From Longimicrobiaceae bacterium (lineage in GTDB: Bacteria; Gemmatimonadota; Gemmatimonadetes; Longimicrobiales; Longimicrobiaceae), in contig DASVBS010000053.1 of assembly GCA_036375715.1 (NCBI GenBank), positions 62,001 through 126,000 of the forward strand: 64,000 nucleotides of DNA, read 5' to 3'. Shown in pieces: positions 54,303-62,419 of the stretch; positions within the stretch are counted from its first letter, which is position 1, and each line of letters begins with the position of its first letter. The position numbers were made by a program, and so were the translations under genes. Under the pieces are notes generated by a model. The model had not been told where the DNA came from. It searched no databases and worked only from the letters and a program-made list of their open reading frames with translations.

Positions 54303-57300
54303 ATGGTAGACCAGCTCCCCGGCGTGGAGCTGCCGGAAGCGAAAGCCCACCACGTTCTTGACCATCCCTTCCGACTCGAAGCGCCCTTCCACCATGAGGA
54401 AGGGGGAGTACTTCACCGTCTCCACGTTCTTCTTGTAGAGCTTGGGAGGGACGATCACGTTGATGAAGCCGAACTCATCCTCCAGCAGGAGGAAGACCGT
54501 GCCCTTGGCGGTTTCGGGGTGCTGGCGCGCCACCACCAGCCCCGCGACCAGCACGCTGCTCCCCTGCTCCCAGTCGTCGAGATCGCGCACCGAGGCCACA
54601 CCGGCCGCTTTCAGGCGCTCGCGCAGGTGCTCGATGGGGTGGCCGTGGGTGCAGATCCCCGTCGCCAGGTAATCGAGAAAGACGAGCTCATCCCCCTCCA
54701 GCTCCGCGGGGTCGAAGGGAAGCCGTCGAGCGGGGGCGAGGGGGAGAACGTCTCCGCTGGCGCGGAGCGCCTCCCACGCCGCCCTGCGTCGCCCCGGCTC
54801 GAAGGCTTCGAACGCCCCGGCGCGCGCCAGGTGCAGCGCTTCCGAGCGGGTGAGCCTGGCGCGCCGGACCACGTCTTCCACCGAACGGAACGGTCCTTCC
54901 TGGCGAGCCTGCTGTAGCCGCTCACGGGTGCGCTCCCCCATCCCCCGCACGTGCCGCCAGCCGATGCGCACCGCGGGCTTGGCGGGGTCGGCCGTCTCCT
55001 CCAGCGTACAATCCCAAGCCCCCACCTTCAGGCAGGGCTGCCGCACCTCCACTCCGTGACGCCGGGCGTCGTGCACCAGGGTGGCGGGAGGATAGAACCC
55101 CATCGGCCAGGCGTTGAGCAGCCCCAGCAGGAACTCCGCGGGATAGTGCGCGTGCAGATAGGCCGTGGCGTAGGCAATGAGAGCGAAGCTCCAGGCGTGG
55201 CTCTCCGGGAAACCGTAATTGGCAAAGGTGCGGAAGTCGTTGACGATCTGCTCCGCCGTCTCCTCTTCCACCCCCCGCTCGATCATCCGTAGCCGGAGCT
55301 TCTCGAGCGCGGCCTGCAGCTTGGGGAGCTTGCGCTGGTGACCCATGGTGCGGCGCAGCTCGTCCGCCTCCGCAGCGGTGAAGCCGCCGAGCGCCATGGC
55401 AATGGCCATCGCCTGCTCCTGGAAGATGGGAATCCCCTGCGTGCGGCGCAGGATCGGCTCCAGCGCCGGGTGACGATACTCCGGCTTCTCCAGCCCGCGC
55501 CGGCGCCGGGTGTAGGGATGGACGAAGTCGGCCTGGATGGGACCGGGACGGATGAGCGCCACCTGCACGACCAGGTCGTAGAGCTTCTCCGGCTTGGTGA
55601 GGACCAGCGACTGGATCTGGGCACGGCTCTCGATCTGGAAGGTCCCGACCGTGTCCCCGCGAGCGATCATCTCGTAGGTCGCGCGGTCCTCCGCGGGGAG
55701 GGAGTACATCTCCAACCTCTTGCCGGTGCGCTGCTCGATGGCGTCGAAGGCCAGCCTTGTCGCGGTGAGCCCCCCGAGGCCCAGGAAGTCGAACTTCGGC
55801 ACCCCCGCGACGTCCAGGTCGTCCTTGTCGAACTGGAGGATCGTCCGGCCCATGGTGGTGCGCTCGATGGCGAGGAATTCGCCGAGGGGTTCGGCGCCGA
55901 GCACGAAGCCCCCAGGATGGGTGGAGCGCATGCGCGGCACGCCATCCAGCGCCCGCATGGCGGCGAGCAGGGCGCGTCCGCGCGGGGTGTCGAGATTCAG
56001 TCCCTGACTTCGGGCCAGCCCGTCGACGAGCATCCGGGCTCCCTCCGAGGGTTCCACCCTGTGCATTCGCTTGGAGAGGCGGAAGGCGAGCTCGGCGGGG
56101 TAACCCAGGGCACGCATCATGTCCTGCAGGGCCCCGGGAGCGTGGAACTCCTGGGTGACGGCGGTGATGGCGGCGTGCTCCCGGGTGTAGCGTCCGTATA
56201 CGTAATCCAGAACCTCCTCGCGCCGGTGCATCTCGAAGTCCACATCGATGTCGGGCGCTTCGGTGAGCCCGTCGGTCCGGGCGGGGGAGAGGAAGCGCTC
56301 GAAGAGAAGCCCATACCGCACCGGATCGACCGCGGTGATCTCCAGGCAGTAAGCGACTGCCGAGTTCGCGGCGCTCCCCCGTCCCTGGCAGAGGATGTTG
56401 TGCTCGCGGGCGAAGCGCACCGCGTCCCACATGATGAGGAAGAAGCCGCAGAAGCCGAGCTGCTCGATGACCTGGAGCTCGTGCTCGATCTGGGCGCGCT
56501 CACGCTCCCTCAGGCGGCCCCAGCGCTTCACCGCCCCGGCATAAGCGAGCTCGCGCAGATAGGCCGCTTCGCTCTGGCCCTCGGGGGTGGGGAAGGCGGG
56601 AAGTGGAGGGCGCAGCCAGCGTAGAGAAAACGAACAGGCGTCGGCAATGCGGAGGCTCTCCTCCAACCCCGCTTCCCGTCCCTTCCAGAGCAGCGCCATC
56701 TCCGCGGGGCTTTTCAGCCGCCACTCACCGTTGGGGAGGAGGAGTCCTCGCCGCAGAGCGGTCTCGTAATCGACGCCCGCGCGCAGCGCGGTGAAGAAGT
56801 CGTGCACGCGCCGGCCGTCCATGTCCAGGTAGCGAGGCTCGTTGCTCGCCACCCAGGGAACACCTGCCTTCGCCGCCAGCTCGATGAGTGCTTCGGCGAG
56901 CTCGGCCTCCTCTCCCGAGACATGGTGGAACTGGACCTCCACGGCGAGACGTTCGCCAAAGACCTCGCGCCAGTGCTCGAGCAGGAGGTGCGCTTCGAGG
57001 ATCCGCCCCTCTCTGACCAGGCTGGCCAGCGGGCCGGAGGCGGGCCCGGTGAGGGCATGCAGTCCCGTGGAGCGAGCGACGAGCTGCTCGAAGGCGATTC
57101 CCGGGCGCCCACGCTCGTTTCCCAGGCGCGCAGCGGTGACCAGCCCCGAAAGGTTGCGGAAGCCCTGTGCGTCGCGAGCGAGAAAGGTGGCGGGCCGCCC
57201 ATCCACCTTCAGCTCCGCGCCCACGATCGGCTTGATCCCGTGGGCCTCCCCCGCCAGGGCAAAGCGGATCACCCCGCCCAGGTCGGTCTCGTCGCAGAGG

Positions 57301-57407
57301 CCCAGCGCCGAATATCCGAGCTCGGCCGCCCGCTCCATGATCCGCTCCGGCGCGGCCGTGCCATCCCCGAAGGAGTAGGCGGAACGGGCTTTCAGCTCCA
57401 CGAACAT
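54285..57407 (-). CDS. dnaE2: Error-prone DNA polymerase III alpha subunit DnaE2 (ImuC)
   Basis: 1040 residues, typical DnaE2 length. N-terminal PHP domain, polymerase palm with catalytic acids in APDIDVDFEMHRREE, then THPGGFVLGAEP, FDKDDLDVAGVPKFDFLGLG, FPESHAWSFALIAY and an OB-fold end at SRDFR, all characteristic of DnaE2. The first PHP motif, normally LHCHS, is LKARS, so metal-dependent proofreading by PHP is unlikely. A GGAGGAGAT ribosome site precedes the ATG. It carries out translesion synthesis during the damage response with ImuA and ImuB, encoded just upstream in the same direction. Confidence 0.96.
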   Translation of the reverse strand: MFVELKARSAYSFGDGTAAPERIMERAAELGYSALGLCDETDLGGVIRFALAGEAHGIKPIVGAELKVDGRPATFLARDAQGFRNLSGLVTAARLGNERGRPGIAFEQLVARSTGLHALTGPASGPLASLVREGRILEAHLLLEHWREVFGERLAVEVQFHHVSGEEAELAEALIELAAKAGVPWVASNEPRYLDMDGRRVHDFFTALRAGVDYETALRRGLLLPNGEWRLKSPAEMALLWKGREAGLEESLRIADACSFSLRWLRPPLPAFPTPEGQSEAAYLRELAYAGAVKRWGRLRERERAQIEHELQVIEQLGFCGFFLIMWDAVRFAREHNILCQGRGSAANSAVAYCLEITAVDPVRYGLLFERFLSPARTDGLTEAPDIDVDFEMHRREEVLDYVYGRYTREHAAITAVTQEFHAPGALQDMMRALGYPAELAFRLSKRMHRVEPSEGARMLVDGLARSQGLNLDTPRGRALLAAMRALDGVPRMRSTHPGGFVLGAEPLGEFLAIERTTMGRTILQFDKDDLDVAGVPKFDFLGLGGLTATRLAFDAIEQRTGKRLEMYSLPAEDRATYEMIARGDTVGTFQIESRAQIQSLVLTKPEKLYDLVVQVALIRPGPIQADFVHPYTRRRRGLEKPEYRHPALEPILRRTQGIPIFQEQAMAIAMALGGFTAAEADELRRTMGHQRKLPKLQAALEKLRLRMIERGVEEETAEQIVNDFRTFANYGFPESHAWSFALIAYATAYLHAHYPAEFLLGLLNAWPMGFYPPATLVHDARRHGVEVRQPCLKVGAWDCTLEETADPAKPAVRIGWRHVRGMGERTRERLQQARQEGPFRSVEDVVRRARLTRSEALHLARAGAFEAFEPGRRRAAWEALRASGDVLPLAPARRLPFDPAELEGDELVFLDYLATGICTHGHPIEHLRERLKAAGVASVRDLDDWEQGSSVLVAGLVVARQHPETAKGTVFLLLEDEFGFINVIVPPKLYKKNVETVKYSPFLMVEGRFESEGMVKNVVGFRFRQLHAGELVYHSRDFR

Positions 57408-57450
57408 GGCGATCTCCTCCCGCAGAACAGCTCAGGAGGGTGGGGGGAGG

Positions 57451-58764
57451 TCAATCCCACCACCCGTGTAGATGCCAGCTCCCGGTGAGCCCGTCGTGGT
57501 ACAACCAGAGCAGCCGTCCATCGGCGGTGACGCAGCGGAAGTACTCGCGGGCAAAGGCCTCACCCGCGTAACCGCCGGAGACCCGGTCGGGACCGGCGGC
57601 CTGGACGATCTCCACCCACTCCCTCCCCTCTCGATACTGAGTGGGGAGGTGATGGTCTCGCCGCGGTCGCGTGCGTACCTCCACTGCGCGCGGCGAAGGA
57701 AGGAGCTGCAACGCGAGCACAGGGGTCTCCGCGCTCGTCTCCTCCGCCGTCCTCATCCCGCTCGCCGCCACCTCCGCCGTCTCGCGCACCTGCCAGCGAG
57801 TGCGCGCCTCCGCCAGCGGGTGCTCGTTCCGCTCCACTTCCATGAAGTGGACCCCTAGCGTGTCCGTGAGACGCGCCACCGCCTCCTCCACCGCGCCGGC
57901 GGTGGCGAAGCCGCGGTCGAAGAGGTCCCCCTGGGTTGCCGAGATCGGCTCCTCCCCCACCGATTCCAGCAGGACCCCGGTGACGGTATCGGGGAGGGAG
58001 ATGCGCTCCAGCTCGTCGCGGATGCGATCGAGCCAGGGGCCGCGCTGCGCCGTGGGGCGGGAGCAGCGTAGCTCCCGCCGCAGTACCGATCCGCTGCCGA
58101 GGAAGAGCGAGAGCCGGAGTGCGCGGGCACGCTCACCCCGCACCCGCAGCGTTTCACAGACGGCCTGGAGCAGGGCGTTGGCAGTGAAGAGGAGACGCCC
58201 GGCCTCCGTCACCTGGTAATCGAGGAACTCGATCGAGGCGTGCGGCCGCTCCGGGGGAATGGGCCGGAAGAGAAGACGCGAGTCGTCCGCCCGCGCGAGC
58301 TTCCAGAGCCGCACCCCCTCCGGACCCAAACGCACTTCCACCGCCTCGCGTGTCAGTGCCGCCAGCTCGCCGCAACGCTCCAGCCCGACCCCTTCCAGGA
58401 GCGGCAGCAGGATCGGATCGGGGCCAAGCAGATGGAGAGGGAGAGGCGCAAGGAAGCGCCGCGCCGCCCCCGCGTCGACCACGGTGAGAGAGCTCTCGCC
58501 GGTGCGGGCGGCCAGCTCAGCGGCGATCGGCACCGCGGAGATGCCGGCGTGGGCTTCGCCTCTCTCCTCCCGGTCGAGGAGGGCGAGCAGCCGGTGCGCC
58601 AGGCGAGGGGCATCCATCCCCCGGCCATCGGCCCAGATCACCCCGCGGCTCTCCTCCAGGGCCACCCGGGGCGCCTCCGTCAGCAGGGATCGGGCGATCT
58701 CAGCGAGCGGCACCTCGCCGATCGACCAGCGAGGGCTCCAGAGACAGACGTAACGCATGGGCAT
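57451..58764 (-). CDS. imuB: ImuB, Y-family polymerase-like mutasome protein
   Basis: 437 residues. It begins RYVCLWSPRWSIGEVPL and lacks the catalytic acids of active Y-family polymerases, as expected for ImuB. The helix-hairpin-helix area is around 115-165 and the little-finger-like region around 200-270. A likely beta-clamp binding motif QGDLF lies at 278-282. The C-terminal ending DGLTGSWHLHGWWD is characteristic. It bridges the sliding clamp and DnaE2. The gene overlaps imuA by 65 bases and is 43 bases upstream of dnaE2. Confidence 0.92.
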   Translation of the reverse strand: MPMRYVCLWSPRWSIGEVPLAEIARSLLTEAPRVALEESRGVIWADGRGMDAPRLAHRLLALLDREERGEAHAGISAVPIAAELAARTGESSLTVVDAGAARRFLAPLPLHLLGPDPILLPLLEGVGLERCGELAALTREAVEVRLGPEGVRLWKLARADDSRLLFRPIPPERPHASIEFLDYQVTEAGRLLFTANALLQAVCETLRVRGERARALRLSLFLGSGSVLRRELRCSRPTAQRGPWLDRIRDELERISLPDTVTGVLLESVGEEPISATQGDLFDRGFATAGAVEEAVARLTDTLGVHFMEVERNEHPLAEARTRWQVRETAEVAASGMRTAEETSAETPVLALQLLPSPRAVEVRTRPRRDHHLPTQYREGREWVEIVQAAGPDRVSGGYAGEAFAREYFRCVTADGRLLWLYHDGLTGSWHLHGWWD

Positions 58765-59389
58765 GAACAGGCAGGACCAGCTCCAGCTCTCGGCTCCACC
58801 CCAGGGCGGAAGCCTGGACCCGCACGGTGACGGCGGCGAGCCGCACCGGCTCGCCCAGGTGATTGCATCTCCACCGCAGCCCTCCCGGGACCAGCGTGGA
58901 ATGGAAGCGGATCGCGGCCATGTGCGTCTCGCGGGAGAGCTCCACCAGCGCCGTTCCCCCCTCGCGCACGCAGCGCGTCAGACGGACCCGCGCGCTTCCC
59001 CGGCTGGTCGCCCCCGCCAGCACCACCAGGGCGAATCCGCCGGAGCGCACCAGCTCCTCTGCGCAGACCAGTGCGCTGATGGGGTTCTCCGGCCGCACCA
59101 GCACCGCGCCCGTGTGAGGGATCTCCCCCGAGACCGTTCCCAGGGCGTCGATCCAGGCGGCGCGCTCCCCTCGCTCCCGCGCCGCCGCACAGGCGCGCCG
59201 CAGCACCGCACCCGCACCCACTCCCGGCTCCCAGACACAGAGCCGCCCCCTGGGCAACCCGCCGTTCGGTAGCGCCGCATCCAGCGTCGCCAGACCGGTG
59301 GGCACCCCCGGAGTCGTCTGGTATACGGAAGGGACCGCGCTCGGGAAGCGCTGTTCGATGACCCCGCGGAGGGCGGCGACCTGCGACAT
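58700..59389 (-). CDS. imuA: ImuA-like RecA-fold mutasome protein
   Basis: 229 residues. RecA-like fold with the opening SVYQTTPGVPTGLATLDAAL and a degenerate P-loop (CVWEPGVGAGAVLRR, no GKT/S), as usual for ImuA proteins. The C-terminal end LELVLPVHAHALRLSL precedes imuB. It belongs to the ImuA-ImuB-DnaE2 translesion complex that causes damage-induced mutation. ATG 59389 is chosen for GAGG upstream and for family length; the frame is open to 59482. The 65-base overlap with imuB ensures coupled translation. No LexA box could be assigned. Confidence 0.82.
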   Translation of the reverse strand: MSQVAALRGVIEQRFPSAVPSVYQTTPGVPTGLATLDAALPNGGLPRGRLCVWEPGVGAGAVLRRACAAARERGERAAWIDALGTVSGEIPHTGAVLVRPENPISALVCAEELVRSGGFALVVLAGATSRGSARVRLTRCVREGGTALVELSRETHMAAIRFHSTLVPGGLRWRCNHLGEPVRLAAVTVRVQASALGWSRELELVLPVHAHALRLSLEPSLVDRRGAAR

Positions 59390-59422
59390 CGGTGGAAGAA
59401 CCTCAACCGTTGGGGACAGCGA

Positions 59423-59444
59423 AGGCTCCCGCGGGGGGGAGCCT
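59423..59444. promoter_or_regulatory. Hairpin in the imuA leader
   Basis: AGGCTCCC at 59423-59430 pairs with GGGAGCCT at 59437-59444 around a 6-base loop, about 34 bases upstream of the imuA start on the minus strand. It could affect translation or transcription of the mutasome operon. No T tract follows on the minus strand, so it is not a clear terminator. Confidence 0.35.
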
Positions 59445-59501
59445 CGCCCACACACATTAACCCGAATAAAAACCGAAAGCAAGCTCCGCGCCGTAGGGAT
59501 G

Positions 59502-59717
59502 AACCGCGGAGGGCACAGAGGAAAACACGGAGGTCACAGAGGAAGGTCGGAGAATCGATTTGTTTGGCTAGAGATCCCGACCGGTCAGAGAAGACCGCAC
59601 CTTACCACAGTCGGGAAACGTAAGCTCAGGTGAGAAGTAAGATTCTGGCTGGGGCTTCCTCTGTGCCTCTCTGTTTTCTCTGTGGTTGCTCTGTGGTTGC
59701 TTGGAACTCTGCGGTTG
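59502..59717. repeat. Long imperfect inverted repeat of CACAGAGG type
   Basis: The left arm 59502-59543 (aaccgcggagggcacagagg, then aaaacacggaggtcacagagg) is the imperfect complement of 59657-59717, which holds repeated CTCTGTGG units at about 11-base spacing. The core is about 110 bases and GC-poorer than the genome. It fills most of the 385-base gap between the divergent imuA and exonuclease genes. CTCTGTGG-rich intergenic repeats of this type occur in various unrelated genomes; the origin here is unknown. Confidence 0.75.
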
Positions 59718-59774
59718 ATCCCTGGGAACTCGCGCCTCCGACGTGGTTCAGCGGTTGCAAGAACTCCGAAACCC

Positions 59775-60827
59775 ATGCTCCTCCGCGTCACCGACCAGGG
59801 CCTCTACTGCGAGGCGGGCGACTTCTACATCGATCCGTGGGAAGCGGTCGACCGGGCGGTCATCACCCACGCCCACGGGGACCACGCCCGCTGGGGCTCG
59901 CGCCTCTACCTCGCCGCGCGGGAGGGAGAGCGCGTCCTGCGCACCCGCCTGGGGGACGACGCCCCCATCCGCACCCTCCCGTACGGCGAGACGATCGAAA
60001 GGAACGGGGTGCGGATCTCCCTCCATCCCGCGGGACACATCCTCGGCTCCGCTCAGGTGCGCATCGAGTATCGCGGGGAGGTCTGGGTGGTGAGCGGTGA
60101 TTACAAGACGGAGCCGGACCCGACCTGTACCCCCTTCGAGCCGATTCGCTGTCACACCTTCGTCACCGAGTCGACCTTCGGCCTCCCCATCTATCGCTGG
60201 GCTCCCCAGGCGAAGACCTTCGCCGAGATCCGCGCCTGGTGGCGCCAGAACCGCGCGGAGGGGCGCGCCTGTGTCCTGCTCGCCTACGCCCTGGGCAAAG
60301 CCCAGCGCCTCCTGGCCGGCCTCGCCGACGCGGGGATCGGCCCCATCTACACGCACGGGGCGGTCGAGCGCCTCAACCAGGCCTACCGGGAGAGCGGCAT
60401 CCCCCTCCCGCACACCACGTACGCACTCCGTCGAGCGCGCGGAGAGTCCTGGGCGGGGGCGCTCATCGTCGCCCCTCCCTCCGCGCTCGGCTCTCCCTGG
60501 CTCCGGCGATTCGGCTCCCCCTCCACCGCCTTCGCCTCGGGGTGGATGCGCATCCGCGGGGCGCGTCGGCGCCGCGCCCTCGACCGCGGCTTCACCCTGT
60601 CTGACCACGTCGACTGGCCTTCGCTTTTGCGGGCGATCGAGGCCACCGGCGCGGAACGGGTCTGGGTCACCCACGGCTATCGTGAGCCGGTCGTACGCTG
60701 GCTGCGCGAGCAGGGGCTGGAGGCGGAGGCGGTCGCCAGCCGCTGGGAGGGAGAGCTGGACACCGAGTCCTCCGCCGCGCCCGGCGTGGACGACGAGGCC
60801 GAAGCGAGCGCGGAGACCGAGGAATGA
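59775..60827 (+). CDS. Ligase-associated DNA exonuclease (metallo-beta-lactamase/beta-CASP-like)
   Basis: 350 residues. Metal-binding motif THAHGDHARWG (HAHGDH at 32-37), LHPAGHILGSAQV, WVVSGDYKTEPDPT, the beta-CASP segment CVLLAYALGKAQR and FTLSDHVDWPSL with a late His. This is the exonuclease of the Exo-Ligase-Lhr(-MPE) gene set found in many bacteria. The acidic C-terminal tail is rich in Glu/Asp/Ala. ATG 59775 fits family length, though no ribosome site is visible. It overlaps the ligase gene by 4 bases (ATGA). Confidence 0.92.
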   Translation: MLLRVTDQGLYCEAGDFYIDPWEAVDRAVITHAHGDHARWGSRLYLAAREGERVLRTRLGDDAPIRTLPYGETIERNGVRISLHPAGHILGSAQVRIEYRGEVWVVSGDYKTEPDPTCTPFEPIRCHTFVTESTFGLPIYRWAPQAKTFAEIRAWWRQNRAEGRACVLLAYALGKAQRLLAGLADAGIGPIYTHGAVERLNQAYRESGIPLPHTTYALRRARGESWAGALIVAPPSALGSPWLRRFGSPSTAFASGWMRIRGARRRRALDRGFTLSDHVDWPSLLRAIEATGAERVWVTHGYREPVVRWLREQGLEAEAVASRWEGELDTESSAAPGVDDEAEASAETEE

Positions 60828-62419
60828 AGCGCTTCGCGCGTCTCTACGCGGAGCTGGACGCCACCACGCGGACGAACGCTAAGGTGGCGTCCATGGTCGA
60901 GTACTTCTCCGAGGCCGATCCGGCGGACGCGGCGTGGGCCGTCCACTTCCTCTGCGGCAACCGCCCCAAGCGCCTCATCCCGGTGCGGCGGCTAGCGGCC
61001 TGGGCGATGGAGGCGGCAGCGATCCCTGACTGGCTCTTCGAGGAGGGCTACCACGCCGTGGGCGACCTGGCGGAGACGATCGCCCTCCTCCTCCCGGATC
61101 CCGATCCGGCGGCGGCCGTCGACCTCCCCCTGCACCACTGGGTCGAGCAGCGCCTCCTCCCGCTGGCCGGTGAGGATGAAGAGACGCAGCGGGCGGTCAT
61201 CCTCGACGCGTGGAGCACGCTGGGGGCGATGGAGCGCTTCGTCTGGAACAAGCTGATCACCGGCGCGTTCCGCGTGGGAGTCTCGCAGAGCCTGGTGATC
61301 CGCGCGCTGGCCAGCGCCGGCAACGCCGACGAGCCGGCGGTGGCCCACCGCCTGATGGGCCGCTGGGAGCCGACCGCCGAGGCCTTCCGCGGCCTTCTCT
61401 CGGCCGAGGCGGGGGATACCGACCTCTCCCGCCCGTACCCCTTCTTCCTGGCCTATGCGCTGGAGGGTGAGGTGGAGGCTCTGGGCGCCGCCGCGGACTG
61501 GCAAATCGAATGGAAGTGGGATGGAATCCGCGCCCAGCTCATCCGGCGCGCCGGGAGCACCTACATCTGGTCGCGCGGGGAGGAGCTGGTCACCGATCGC
61601 TTCCCCGAACTGGCCGAGGCGGCGGCGCTCCTCCCGGAGGGCACGGTACTCGACGGAGAGATCCTGCCCTGGGCGGACGGCTCGCCGCTCCCTTTTGCCC
61701 GGCTCCAGCGCCGCATCGGGCGCAAGAAGCTGGGACCGAAGATCCTCTCCGAGATACCGGTGGTGCTGGTCGCCTATGACCTGCTGGAACAGGGCGGAAT
61801 CGACCTGCGGGATCGCCCCCTGGCCGAGCGCCGCGACCGCCTCGTGCACCTGCTGAACAGCGCCGCGCTCGCTCGTCGCTTCCGGCTCTCCCCCGTGGTG
61901 GAGGCCAGCGATTGGGAGGAGGTCCGAGCGGCGTATTCACGTGCCCGCGAGCGCTCCGCCGAGGGTCTGATGCTGAAGCGACGCGACAGCGCCTACGGGG
62001 TGGGCCGTCGCCGGGGGTCCTGGTGGAAGTGGAAGGTGGAGCCCTTCACCGTAGACGCGGTCATGATCTACGCCCAGCCGGGTCACGGACGGCGCGCTTC
62101 GCTCTTCACCGACTACACCTTCGCCGTCTGGCACGAAGGGGAGCTCGTTCCCTTTGCCAAAGCCTACTCGGGCCTGACCGACGCGGAGATCCGTCGGCTG
62201 GACAGCTGGATCCGACGCCATACGGTGGAACGTTACGGACCCGTGCGCGCGGTAGTCCCCGAGCAGGTGTTCGAGCTCGCCTTCGAGGGGATCCAGCCTT
62301 CGCCGCGACATCGCTCAGGGGTGGCGGTGCGCTTCCCCCGCATCGCGCGCTGGCGCACGGACAAACCGGCCGCCGAGGCAGATACGCTGGAGACCCTGTG
62401 GGAGTTGATGGGGAGATGA
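60824..62419 (+). CDS. ATP-dependent DNA ligase (exonuclease-associated type)
   Basis: 531 residues. N-terminal DNA-binding helices (1-210), then the nucleotidyltransferase domain with adenylated Lys231 in IEWKWDGIRAQL, motif III VLDGEIL, the late lysines in GLMLKRRDS and SWWKWKVEPF, and a C-terminal OB domain. It seals nicks using ATP. Unlike LigD it has no polymerase or phosphoesterase domain. Overlaps of 4 bases with both the exonuclease gene and the helicase gene show tight coupling of the three-gene set. Confidence 0.94.
   Translation: MKRFARLYAELDATTRTNAKVASMVEYFSEADPADAAWAVHFLCGNRPKRLIPVRRLAAWAMEAAAIPDWLFEEGYHAVGDLAETIALLLPDPDPAAAVDLPLHHWVEQRLLPLAGEDEETQRAVILDAWSTLGAMERFVWNKLITGAFRVGVSQSLVIRALASAGNADEPAVAHRLMGRWEPTAEAFRGLLSAEAGDTDLSRPYPFFLAYALEGEVEALGAAADWQIEWKWDGIRAQLIRRAGSTYIWSRGEELVTDRFPELAEAAALLPEGTVLDGEILPWADGSPLPFARLQRRIGRKKLGPKILSEIPVVLVAYDLLEQGGIDLRDRPLAERRDRLVHLLNSAALARRFRLSPVVEASDWEEVRAAYSRARERSAEGLMLKRRDSAYGVGRRRGSWWKWKVEPFTVDAVMIYAQPGHGRRASLFTDYTFAVWHEGELVPFAKAYSGLTDAEIRRLDSWIRRHTVERYGPVRAVVPEQVFELAFEGIQPSPRHRSGVAVRFPRIARWRTDKPAAEADTLETLWELMGR

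Noticed and set aside
31029-62419. LigD and the 531-residue ligase as duplicates of one gene
   Set aside because: Domain layouts differ entirely: one carries phosphoesterase and polymerase domains, the other belongs to the exonuclease-helicase set. Only the ligase core is shared.
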